Shown piece by piece: positions 1 through 7,454 of a DNA stretch of 19,349 bases. Location: NCBI GenBank assembly GCA_937881505.1, contig CALGEM010000034.1, positions 1 through 19,349 on the forward strand, given 5' to 3'. Source of the DNA: an uncultured euryarchaeote (GTDB taxonomy: Archaea > Thermoplasmatota > Poseidoniia > Poseidoniales > Poseidoniaceae). A model generated the notes under the pieces. That model saw only the letters and a program-made list of their open reading frames with translations, was not told the DNA's origin and did no database searches. The position numbers were made by a program, and so were the translations under genes. Position 1 is the first letter of the stretch. Each line of letters opens with the position of its first letter.

Positions 1-2661
1 GTGTTTGTTTGGCATTCGCCGCAGTTCGCTTGCGAGTTTGACACGCTGCGCCTCACCTCCAGAAAGGGTGGTGGCCGGTTGACCCAGTCGGATATAGCCA
101 AGACCAACGGCGTCAAGAGTTTCCAATGTGCGGTGGATTTTTCGATGATTTTTGAAGAAGGTGACGGCTTCGGACACTGGCATTTCCAAGACATCGTGGA
201 TGTTTCTGCCGCGCCATTCTACCTCCAAGCATTCGCGTGTGTATCGCTTCCCATTGCAAACATCACAGGTGATCCACACATCGGGAAGGAAGTTCATTTC
301 CAATTTGATGGAACCGCCGCCGCTGCAGGCTTCGCACCGGCCGCCTTTCACGTTGAAACTGAATTGGCCGGGCTTGTAGCCGCGCTCCTTGGAGAGTTTT
401 GTATTTGCAAACAAGGCTCGAATTTCATCAAACACCTTGGTGTACGTGGCGGGATTGGACCGCGGAGTCCGACCAATTGGAGACTGGTCGATGATGATGG
501 TCTTGTCAACATGCTCAACACCCTCAAGGCTTTGATGACGGCCCGGTACAACTTCGGCGCGGTGGACATGCCGTTGCAGAGCAGGTGCAAGAATACCCGA
601 AACCAGTGAGGATTTCCCCGAGCCTGAAACACCCGTAACGGCCGTCATGCAACCGAGCGGGAAAGCTGCGTCTATGTTCTGGAGGTTGTTGTGGCGTGCA
701 CCCTTCACTGTCAGGTGGTGCTTTCCTGGTGGCGTCCGTTCATCAGGCCAGGGGATGCTTCGTCGACCGCTTAGATAGGCGCCCGTGATGGATTTCTCCG
801 TGGCCATGACCTCTTCAGGCGTGCCGTTGGCCACCACTTCCCCACCTTCAAGGCCAGCGCCCGGCCCGAGGTCGCAGAGCCAATCCGCTTGGCGAAGCGT
901 ATCCTCATCATGCTCCACCACAAGCAGGGTGTTACCCAAATCGCTCAGTTCGCGCAGGGTCTTCAGAAGACGGTCATTATCGCGCTGATGGAGGCCGATG
1001 GACGGTTCGTCCAGGACGTACATGACGCCGGTAAGTCGACTACCGATTTGCGTTGCCAAACGAATGCGTTGACTTTCACCGCCCGAGAGGGTGTTGGCCT
1101 TTCGGTCAAGGGTTAGGTAATCAAGGCCGACGCTGTCGAGAAAACCAAGTCGCCCTTCAATCTCTTTGATGATTTCAGAGCCGATGAACATGCTGCGTTC
1201 GTCAAGCGGCTCAAGGAGATCTTGGAAGGCAGCGGGAGGCCCTTCCCCTTCGGGGTTCCAAGCCCGAACAAGACCAAGTGCATCGTGAACTGAGCAACCG
1301 CTGACCTCTGGTAGGCGAATACCGCCCACGGTCACGTAGCGAGCAGCATCGTTCAACTTCTCACCGCCGCATGCTGGACAATCAAGGTCGGTCATGGAGG
1401 CGATGAGGCGGTTGCGAGTGCGTTCTGATGTGGTCTCGGCATACGTTTTCTCGAGGCGTGGAATGATGCCTTCCCAGGGTTTGCTGTACTTGTACTGCGA
1501 ACCGTTTTCCGAAGTGAATTCGTAATGGATGATGGTTGAGCCCGAACCATAGAGGAGGATGTCTTTCTCGTCTTCATCGAGCATCTCAAAGGGAAGAGTG
1601 GTTGAGATGTTGTAGTGGGCGCACGTGCATTCCAAGAGTTTGCGATACCAGGAGGGTGACATGGATTGGCGCCACGGATTCACGCAGCCGTTGGAGACGC
1701 TCATGGTGCCGTCAACGATGAGGTCGACGTTGAATTGACGTTGCACGCCGAGTCCTTGGCAAGTACCGCAAGCACCGAGAGGGGAGTTGAACGAGAAGAC
1801 GCGTGGGGAGAGTTCGGGCATGAACGCGCCGTGTTCGGGACAAGCGAAGTCTTCGGACCAGGCGATGGTCTGGCCCTTTTCGGTCAGATGTGCGTGAGAA
1901 TTCTTACTCAATTTCTCTGTACTTTTTGGAGCTTCAAGACTCTCCACGGCCAAAGTGCCGCCACCCAAGCGAAGGGCTGATTCGACGGCTTCGGTGAGGC
2001 GTTGTTTTCGGTCGCGTGTGCAGCGAAGACGGTCGATACGAACATCGATATCGTGACGGAATGTTTTGTCCAGTGTTGGTGGCTCCTCAAACGACGTTTC
2101 ATGTCCGTTGACGCGCCCGTTGAGGTAGCCCTGTTCAACCAGTTGGCGAAACAATTCTGCATGGGTCCCCTTGCGTGCCCGCACAACCGGACTCCACACC
2201 GCCACGCCGTGGCCTTCCATGCGCCAAAAGATGTCATCGACAATCTCCTGAACGGTCCGCCGTGCCACTTCTTTGCCGCAGGTCGGGCAGTGGGGTTTTC
2301 CAATTCTGGCCCAAAGAAGACGAAGGTAATCCTGGATTTCAGTGACCGTCGCCACGGTGGAACGAGGGTTGTGGCTGCCTTGCTTTTGGTCGATGGAAAT
2401 GGCTGGAGAAAGCCCTTCAATGGAATCGCAATCGGCTTTCTTCATCTGACCGATGAACTGGCGTGCATATGACGAGAGGCTTTCCACATATCGTCGCTGG
2501 CCCTCGGCGTAGAGAGTGTCAAACGCAAGGCTCGATTTACCCGAGCCTGAAACGCCGGAAATCACGACGAATTGGCCCTTCGGAAGTTCAACAGAGATAT
2601 CTTTGAGGTTGTGGGTACGCGCCCCTTTGACCTCAATCCATCCATCTTGACCCGCTGACAT
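1..2661 (-). CDS. uvrA: UvrA, excinuclease ABC subunit A (3' end beyond left edge)
   Basis: DNA-damage recognition ATPase of nucleotide excision repair; it works as a dimer with UvrB in the cytoplasm. The frame is open from the ATG at 2661 to base 1 (887 codons) and leaves the window before a stop, so roughly the last 50-100 residues are missing. Visible in order: first Walker A GVSGSGKSS (residues 36-44); a CPTC knuckle (125-128); a zinc-module region beginning CPEH (274-277) and ending CGTC; signature LSGGESQR and Walker B with Glu552; second Walker A (677-685); the second zinc finger with CEAC and CDVC pairs; and the second signature LSGGEAQR near residue 865. The second Walker B lies outside the window. 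Position 277 is His where the E. coli protein has Cys; some UvrAs carry such variants. A GGAGA lies about 9 bases before the ATG. It is the last of three minus-strand genes (moeA, rluA-like, uvrA). UvrA is bacterial in origin, but mesophilic archaea are known to have it by transfer. Confidence 0.96.
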   Translation of the reverse strand, partial: MSAGQDGWIEVKGARTHNLKDISVELPKGQFVVISGVSGSGKSSLAFDTLYAEGQRRYVESLSSYARQFIGQMKKADCDSIEGLSPAISIDQKQGSHNPRSTVATVTEIQDYLRLLWARIGKPHCPTCGKEVARRTVQEIVDDIFWRMEGHGVAVWSPVVRARKGTHAELFRQLVEQGYLNGRVNGHETSFEEPPTLDKTFRHDIDVRIDRLRCTRDRKQRLTEAVESALRLGGGTLAVESLEAPKSTEKLSKNSHAHLTEKGQTIAWSEDFACPEHGAFMPELSPRVFSFNSPLGACGTCQGLGVQRQFNVDLIVDGTMSVSNGCVNPWRQSMSPSWYRKLLECTCAHYNISTTLPFEMLDEDEKDILLYGSGSTIIHYEFTSENGSQYKYSKPWEGIIPRLEKTYAETTSERTRNRLIASMTDLDCPACGGEKLNDAARYVTVGGIRLPEVSGCSVHDALGLVRAWNPEGEGPPAAFQDLLEPLDERSMFIGSEIIKEIEGRLGFLDSVGLDYLTLDRKANTLSGGESQRIRLATQIGSRLTGVMYVLDEPSIGLHQRDNDRLLKTLRELSDLGNTLLVVEHDEDTLRQADWLCDLGPGAGLEGGEVVANGTPEEVMATEKSITGAYLSGRRSIPWPDERTPPGKHHLTVKGARHNNLQNIDAAFPLGCMTAVTGVSGSGKSSLVSGILAPALQRHVHRAEVVPGRHQSLEGVEHVDKTIIIDQSPIGRTPRSNPATYTKVFDEIRALFANTKLSKERGYKPGQFSFNVKGGRCEACSGGGSIKLEMNFLPDVWITCDVCNGKRYTRECLEVEWRGRNIHDVLEMPVSEAVTFFKNHRKIHRTLETLDAVGLGYIRLGQPATTLSGGEAQRVKLASELRRMPNKH

Positions 2662-2788
2662 GAGGGTGTCTCCAACAAGTTCCACCCGTCAACAGTTCTT
2701 CAAGTCCTGCTTCGTCTCCTCCTCCACAGTCCGGCCCGCAATGAGGTGGCGTGGTGGCGGACGATCCACGACATGCCCGTAATATCGG

Positions 2789-3658
2789 CTAAAATCCGCG
2801 CGGTGTCGGCGCTTCGAAACGAACGGGGTCGTCAGTCTCGGGGTGAAGGAATTCCAAAGATGATGCGTGCAGCATGATGCGTTTATGGGGGTTGGTCGCC
2901 GCTCCATGTCGTTCATCGCCAACCACGGGCGTTCCAAGATGTTGCATCGCCATACGGATTTGATGGCGGCGCCCGGTCTCGATGGAAACTTCAACGAGGC
3001 TTGTTTCATCCTTTGACTCAAGAACATGGTAGTGCGATATCGCTTCTTTCCCTTGGGGATGATTCTTGTTGACGGCTTTGATGTTGAGGTGTTTATCCTC
3101 CATCAACCAACTTCGCACGGTACCTGAAACCGGTTCGGGGCGCCCCTCAACCACAGCTCGATAGGTGCGGTGGACGTTCCGGTCCTGAAATTGTTCTTGG
3201 AGGTCGTTTTTCGCCTGTTTGGACTTGGCCATGACCATGATGCCTGAGGTTGCTTTGTCAAGCCGATGAACGATGTAGCACCATGCTTTTTCATCCGACC
3301 ACTGGAGATATTCCACGCAACGACTGTGGAGGGTATCGTGCTCTAAACGGTCGGTTGCCACCGAGAGAAGTTGATGGGGTTTGTTCACAACGAGAAGAGT
3401 CGCATCTTCGAACAAGACATCAAGCTCTACGGGGGGCTTTGACGCTGGCGATGGTGTACGTTCTTCGGCTCGCTGACGCTGCAGAACCTCAATTTCATCA
3501 CCCTTCTCCAAGACATGTTTGGCTCGATGAACAACGGTGTCGTTGACCAAAACTCGGCCTTGAGTCAACATCTTTCGCAAGGTGGTGGTGCTTGAGGTGG
3601 GGTACAGAAGTCGCAGGGTGGTCAGCAAATCCCCTGCATCGTCTTGTGTGTGTTTCAT
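2789..3658 (-). CDS. RluA-family pseudouridine synthase with N-terminal S4 domain
   Basis: Isomerises uridine to pseudouridine in RNA, most likely rRNA or tRNA; the target site cannot be told from sequence. The 289-residue product has an S4-type RNA-binding segment at about residues 9-60 (with RKMLTQGRVLVND), then the catalytic domain. The motif HRLDKATSGI at 131-140 carries the expected catalytic Asp134. RRHQIR (230-235), followed by the GTPVVGD segment, is the usual family block. A start at 3691 is possible in frame, but I choose the ATG at 3658: it lies 8 bases after the moeA stop, is preceded by GGTGGT, and opens directly into the S4 domain. It is probably cotranscribed with moeA. RluA-type enzymes with an S4 domain are typical of bacteria and less usual in archaea, so transfer is likely if the host is archaeal. 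Confidence 0.92.
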   Translation of the reverse strand: MKHTQDDAGDLLTTLRLLYPTSSTTTLRKMLTQGRVLVNDTVVHRAKHVLEKGDEIEVLQRQRAEERTPSPASKPPVELDVLFEDATLLVVNKPHQLLSVATDRLEHDTLHSRCVEYLQWSDEKAWCYIVHRLDKATSGIMVMAKSKQAKNDLQEQFQDRNVHRTYRAVVEGRPEPVSGTVRSWLMEDKHLNIKAVNKNHPQGKEAISHYHVLESKDETSLVEVSIETGRRHQIRMAMQHLGTPVVGDERHGAATNPHKRIMLHASSLEFLHPETDDPVRFEAPTPRGF

Positions 3659-3666
3659 GAGACCAC

Positions 3667-4872
3667 CTACAACACAAGCACATCGATCCAAGAACCAACC
3701 TCGCCCGATTGTCCGGGCTGCAAAAGCGTAAGTCCGTCGGCGCTTGCAAGGCTCTCAAGATTGCCAGACCCTTGATGACGGGGTTGGTAGGCCATCATGC
3801 CTTCATCGGTTGATACCAGAGTCACCCGTCGCAAGGTAACACAATCGTTGGTTGATTTGACAGGGTCGCACAACTTCGCTCGAATTTTCCATTCCTTTGG
3901 CGCATCCGTGGACAAGCTATGGCGAAGATAGGGTGCAACCAACATTCTGAACACAACATGGCTCGAGACAGGGTTGCCGGGAAGGCCAAACAGGGGCGTA
4001 TCGCTCCACAAACCGAACAACGGTGGAGAGCCGGGGCGAATTTTCATCCGCCAAAAGTGAATGTCGCCTTCTTCCTCCATCAACCTGCGAACATAGTCAA
4101 ATTCGCCCATCGAGACGCCCCCAGAGGTAAGAATGAGGTCGCAAGTGTTCGCCGCTTCATCCAGCGTTTGACGAAGGGCGTCCATGGAATCGGCAACGGA
4201 AGAAAACCGAACCGGACGATGACCTGCCCATTCAACGAGGCCTGCAAGACCAAACGAATTGGACTCGTATATTTCGCCGTGCTTCAGCGGTTGTCCAGGC
4301 GACTTCAATTCATCACCCGTTGACACGATGCCAACGTTGAGGCGCGTGTAAACTGGAAGGGTATCGTACCCCATGGTTGCGCACAAACCAACACGGGACG
4401 GAGTTAGGTGTTGGCCCTTTGAGAGAGCGATGGTGCCGGAACGCAAATTTTCACCCATTTTGCGAACAAAATGCGGCTTGGGGGGCTCAAGAAGTCGTAC
4501 CTGCTGGCCGTCCACTTCGCAACGCTCGATGGGAAGAATGGCGTCAGCACCAGGTGGCATCGGCGCACCGGTCATGATGCGGACCGCTTCTCCCGCAGCA
4601 ACGGTGTGTGCTTCGTTTTCGCCTGTGGCGGCTTGGAGGCCAACGATGTTCAGGGTTAGAGGGTAGGTTGCTTCAGAGTCAAACGTGCAGGCAAAACCGT
4701 CCATGGCGGAATTGTCAAACGGTGGGTCGTCCACTTTACTGGCTAAGTCTTCGGCCAAGACCCTGCCAGTGCAGGCTTCCAAGGGGAGGTGTTCGACGGT
4801 TGTCTGCAAAGGCGTGGCGTTGCAAATGGCGCGCGCTTCTTCAACCGAAATGAAGTACGGTCGCCCATCCAT
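3667..4872 (-). CDS. moeA: MoeA, molybdopterin molybdotransferase
   Basis: Inserts molybdate (or tungstate in some archaea) into adenylylated molybdopterin to finish the Mo/W cofactor. The 401-residue length is normal for the family. Motifs: DNSAMDGF (53-60) in the N-terminal domain; STGDEL (184-189) and TSGGVSMGEF (249-258) of the MogA-like fold; a PGSPPLFG block near 280, where E. coli-type proteins more often read PGKP; and GLPGNPVSS (296-304). A C-terminal beta domain follows to residue 401. The gene is divergent from the fused tungstate/molybdate transporter gene, with 76 bases between the start codons, which fits one metal-cofactor locus. Its stop lies 8 bases before the chosen start of the RluA-type gene. 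Confidence 0.96.
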   Translation of the reverse strand: MDGRPYFISVEEARAICNATPLQTTVEHLPLEACTGRVLAEDLASKVDDPPFDNSAMDGFACTFDSEATYPLTLNIVGLQAATGENEAHTVAAGEAVRIMTGAPMPPGADAILPIERCEVDGQQVRLLEPPKPHFVRKMGENLRSGTIALSKGQHLTPSRVGLCATMGYDTLPVYTRLNVGIVSTGDELKSPGQPLKHGEIYESNSFGLAGLVEWAGHRPVRFSSVADSMDALRQTLDEAANTCDLILTSGGVSMGEFDYVRRLMEEEGDIHFWRMKIRPGSPPLFGLWSDTPLFGLPGNPVSSHVVFRMLVAPYLRHSLSTDAPKEWKIRAKLCDPVKSTNDCVTLRRVTLVSTDEGMMAYQPRHQGSGNLESLASADGLTLLQPGQSGEVGSWIDVLVL

Positions 4873-4948
4873 GTTAGCGCCATGCAGGGGTTGTGTTTGA
4901 GCGTGTGGGTCAACGGTAGAATCATGGAGGGGGGTTCAATGCACGGAC

Positions 4949-6283
4949 ATGGTTGACGGTGTGGCGCTCGGTCAAGCCATCCAAACCACCTTCATCACCA
5001 GTGGAACGGCCACGGTTCTCGCCACCCTCATCGGTGTTCCGCTTGGAGCCTGGTGTGCACGCCAAAGCAGCGTTCATTTTCGACGATTGAAAACACTGAT
5101 CACAGCGCTTTACGGCCTGCCGCCGGTCGTGGTTGGTGTCTTTGTGTACTCGCTTTTTTCAAAATCTGGGGCCTTGGGCTCGCTGGATTTGCTCTTTACG
5201 ATTGAAGCAATGATCTTCGCCCAAACCTGTCTCATTCTGCCGTTGGTTTGGGGTGGTTCCTGGACGGCGTTCGAAGGGGTTGGGCAGTCCTATAGCGACA
5301 CCCTGACGACGTTAGGAATCAATGAACGGCAGCGACTTGGAATGGAAATCCAACTCGCCAGCAACGGCGTGTATCACGCCATCGTCATCGCCTTTGGACG
5401 AGCGATTGCGGAGGTTGGTGCCGTCATCATGGTGGGAGGAAACATCGCTGGAAAAACACGGGTGATGACCACCAGCATCGTGCTTGAAACATCAAAGGGA
5501 AACATGGAGCAAGCTGCTTTACTCGGCGCCTTACTCTTGATGTTCTCATTGAGTTTGGTTGCTCTGGCCGCCATGGTACGCCAGCGAAGGAAAACCACAA
5601 ACGTTCCTTTGTTGGGAGAACATCTTCCTCTCCCGACATCGTTTGAAACGGGTGTGGAGAAGGTCGTCCGAGTGGAAAAAGGAGGTCGGGTGGTGGTGAA
5701 CGATGTGGCCTTGAATTTGGCCCCAGGAAGCATAACTGTTGTCGTTGGTGAATCGGGGGCTGGAAAAACGACGTTGTTGAAGGCACTTGCTGGTTTAGAA
5801 TCGGGCGACGTCCAGTGTGGACCGAAGGCATGTGTTTATGTTCAACAACAACCCGTTGTCTTCACCAATTCTGTAGGGGCAGAACTGATGCTTACCCACC
5901 GCCTCTTCCCGGATTTACCGCCTTCAGGAAAGGCGTACAGCGACCTCTTCCAGTTGAGTGAAATGGCCAATCAGGGTACTGCAGAATTGTCAGGAGGGGA
6001 GCGGCAGCGGGTGGTGTTGGCTCGCCAATTTTCTCTTGCGCCCTCCTTGTTGTTGTTGGACGAGTGCACCTCGAATCTTGGATGGCTTCATGTGCAAACG
6101 ATTGAACGGGAACTTCTCCGATTGAAAGAAGGAGGTGTATGTATTGTCATGGTAACGCATAACATCCCACAGGCTCATCGATTAGCCGATACGATCGTGG
6201 TGTTGCGAGAAGGAAAGGCCTTGCAGATCGACGACCCATTTGCCGCGTCGCTGTTGAAGGGAGAATGGATTGATCACGAATAG
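4949..6283 (+). CDS. Fused tungstate/molybdate ABC transporter permease-ATPase (TupB-TupC type)
   Basis: One 444-residue chain combines the membrane and nucleotide-binding halves of a TupABC/WtpABC-type oxyanion importer. Residues about 1-212 are a permease with several hydrophobic segments and the coupling-helix block RAIAEVGAVIMVGGNI (151-166), characteristic of TupB-like proteins. After a short linker, residues about 236-444 form an ABC ATPase: Walker A GESGAGKTT (267-275), Q-loop QQQP (299-302), signature LSGGERQ (347-353), Walker B LLLLDE (367-372) and switch His404. The D-loop reads SNLG, with Gly378 where Asp is usual. No C-terminal TOBE regulatory domain is present. A strong purine run (GGAGGGGGG, 4926-4934) lies 14 bases before the ATG. 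The last 10 bases overlap the end of tupA on the other strand. Tungstate rather than molybdate is inferred from resemblance to Tup proteins, not proved. Confidence 0.9.
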   Translation: MVDGVALGQAIQTTFITSGTATVLATLIGVPLGAWCARQSSVHFRRLKTLITALYGLPPVVVGVFVYSLFSKSGALGSLDLLFTIEAMIFAQTCLILPLVWGGSWTAFEGVGQSYSDTLTTLGINERQRLGMEIQLASNGVYHAIVIAFGRAIAEVGAVIMVGGNIAGKTRVMTTSIVLETSKGNMEQAALLGALLLMFSLSLVALAAMVRQRRKTTNVPLLGEHLPLPTSFETGVEKVVRVEKGGRVVVNDVALNLAPGSITVVVGESGAGKTTLLKALAGLESGDVQCGPKACVYVQQQPVVFTNSVGAELMLTHRLFPDLPPSGKAYSDLFQLSEMANQGTAELSGGERQRVVLARQFSLAPSLLLLDECTSNLGWLHVQTIERELLRLKEGGVCIVMVTHNIPQAHRLADTIVVLREGKALQIDDPFAASLLKGEWIDHE

Positions 6284-7086
6284 ACAAAAAACGCCGGTTC
6301 ACCGTTAATGGTATAGTTCATAATCGTCTCTCTTCCCTCATTTAATAAATATGATTGGAAAATGTGGGCGTCGGGTAAATTTGTTTCTGAGATGATGAGA
6401 TACGCGTAGGGATTTGAGACAATTTCGTCCTCAAATTCGTAGCGTTGGAGGTCGATTTGTGTTTGAAATTGAAGTGCAGTTCCACGGTCGGAGAAGGTGA
6501 TACAGGATTTTTCATCCGCCATGTTGATGGCTGCCCCCATGCCTTGACCAATGGAATAATACCACTCTCCAGGTGGATGAATGCCGTTGGAATCTTCAAC
6601 AATTTCGAGGTCTTTCGTTTCATTAAGGTGCAACCAAATCGCTTGTTCCTTGGAATGGGTGCCCGAATCATCTCCTCGTGAAACGAAACAATGTTCTTCG
6701 GTTGCGATTGTTTCAAAGGCGTCAAAAACCGACCCCTCAAGGGTGATCGGGGAAAGAAGAACAAAGGCATTGTAAGCAAAGGGAATGCGTTCTGAAGCAT
6801 GACCTTCATCGATGAATTGTGCTTCCAAGGTTGGTGCATGAACGATGAGGGCATCAACATCGCCCGTCCGGCCAAGTTGAAGAGCTGCTCCTGTTCCAAC
6901 AGCGACGTATTCAACATCGGTTCGGTGAAGGGTTTCAAACTCCTCAATTAAGACATCGAGTAAACCAGAATCCCGCATGGACGTGGTCGTGGCCAAGCGA
7001 AACGATGTGATCGATTCATCCTCTGGTGAAAGACAACCAGAGAGAGGAAGAAAGAGCAAGGTGAGAAAGAGTGCTTTGATTTGCAT
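6274..7086 (-). CDS. tupA: TupA-like tungstate/molybdate-binding lipoprotein
   Basis: Extracytoplasmic substrate-binding protein that would deliver tungstate (or molybdate) to the fused permease-ATPase encoded opposite. The 270-residue product starts with a signal peptide ending in a lipobox, LSGC (15-18), so Cys18 is probably lipid-anchored. The mature part has the TupA hallmarks: TTTSMRDSGLLD (33-44) for oxyanion binding, then a GTGAALQLGRTGDVDALIVHAP-like segment (about 64-85, family blocks GTGxALxxGxxGD and VHAP) and SRGDDSGTH. The start ATG lies one base after the stop of the zinc-ribbon gene, so translation is probably coupled to it. Its 3' end overlaps the transporter gene by 10 bases, tail to tail. 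Confidence 0.92.
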   Translation of the reverse strand: MQIKALFLTLLFLPLSGCLSPEDESITSFRLATTTSMRDSGLLDVLIEEFETLHRTDVEYVAVGTGAALQLGRTGDVDALIVHAPTLEAQFIDEGHASERIPFAYNAFVLLSPITLEGSVFDAFETIATEEHCFVSRGDDSGTHSKEQAIWLHLNETKDLEIVEDSNGIHPPGEWYYSIGQGMGAAINMADEKSCITFSDRGTALQFQTQIDLQRYEFEDEIVSNPYAYLIISETNLPDAHIFQSYLLNEGRETIMNYTINGEPAFFVYS

Positions 7087-7087
7087 C

Positions 7088-7387
7088 TCAATCGAATTTC
7101 ATGACGTGCCCGCATTCTGGGTACGTGCACGAGACGGTGTATCGGGAGCGTTTTGGTTTGGGGATTTTCAACATCGAACCGCACATTTCGCATTGAACTT
7201 TGATGGTTTCAGGGCCGGTTGGTTTGGGGGCATCCGTCAAGGTGCGACCAACATCGGTGGACCATCCAAGAGAATCACTGTATTTGTCCTGCGTGGTGCT
7301 CAATTTGGATTGGCGAAGTGAAAGTCGCATCTTGCGCTTACGCTTGCCTTTTTTCTTACCGGGCGTCTTTGCAGCCATGGGACTCAT
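7088..7387 (-). CDS. Small basic zinc-ribbon protein of unknown function
   Basis: I do not recognise a named family. The product has a very basic N-terminal stretch (GKKKGKRKRKMR), a polar middle, and a C-terminal zinc ribbon: a CEMC pair, then 15 residues later a CTYPEC pair (C-x2-C ... C-x4-C), ending GHVMKFD. A nucleic-acid-binding role is plausible from the basic tail and ribbon but is inference. The start is uncertain: the frame opens as far as 7495, inside the beta-CASP gene. ATGs at 7462 (overlapping the beta-CASP stop by 8 bases), 7387 and 7378 are all possible; I chose 7387 because the lysine-rich protein begins just after it. The stop is followed after one base by the tupA start. 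Confidence 0.65.
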   Translation of the reverse strand: MSPMAAKTPGKKKGKRKRKMRLSLRQSKLSTTQDKYSDSLGWSTDVGRTLTDAPKPTGPETIKVQCEMCGSMLKIPKPKRSRYTVSCTYPECGHVMKFD

Positions 7388-7454
7388 GACGACGCTGGGC
7401 GTTGATGTATTCAATCGCTTCGCTCTGGTGAGTAAGAATTTCTGACAACGCTCG

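Noticed and set aside
1..2472. Several plus-strand open frames (for example 1-609, 1666-1980, 2002-2472)
   Set aside because: They lie antisense to a continuous uvrA frame with clear ABC and zinc motifs; their translations show no family features.
2689..3027. Minus-strand 112-residue frame between uvrA and the RluA-type gene
   Set aside because: Most of it overlaps the RluA-type gene in another phase, and the text is not protein-like. The 127-base gap after uvrA holds nothing I can support.
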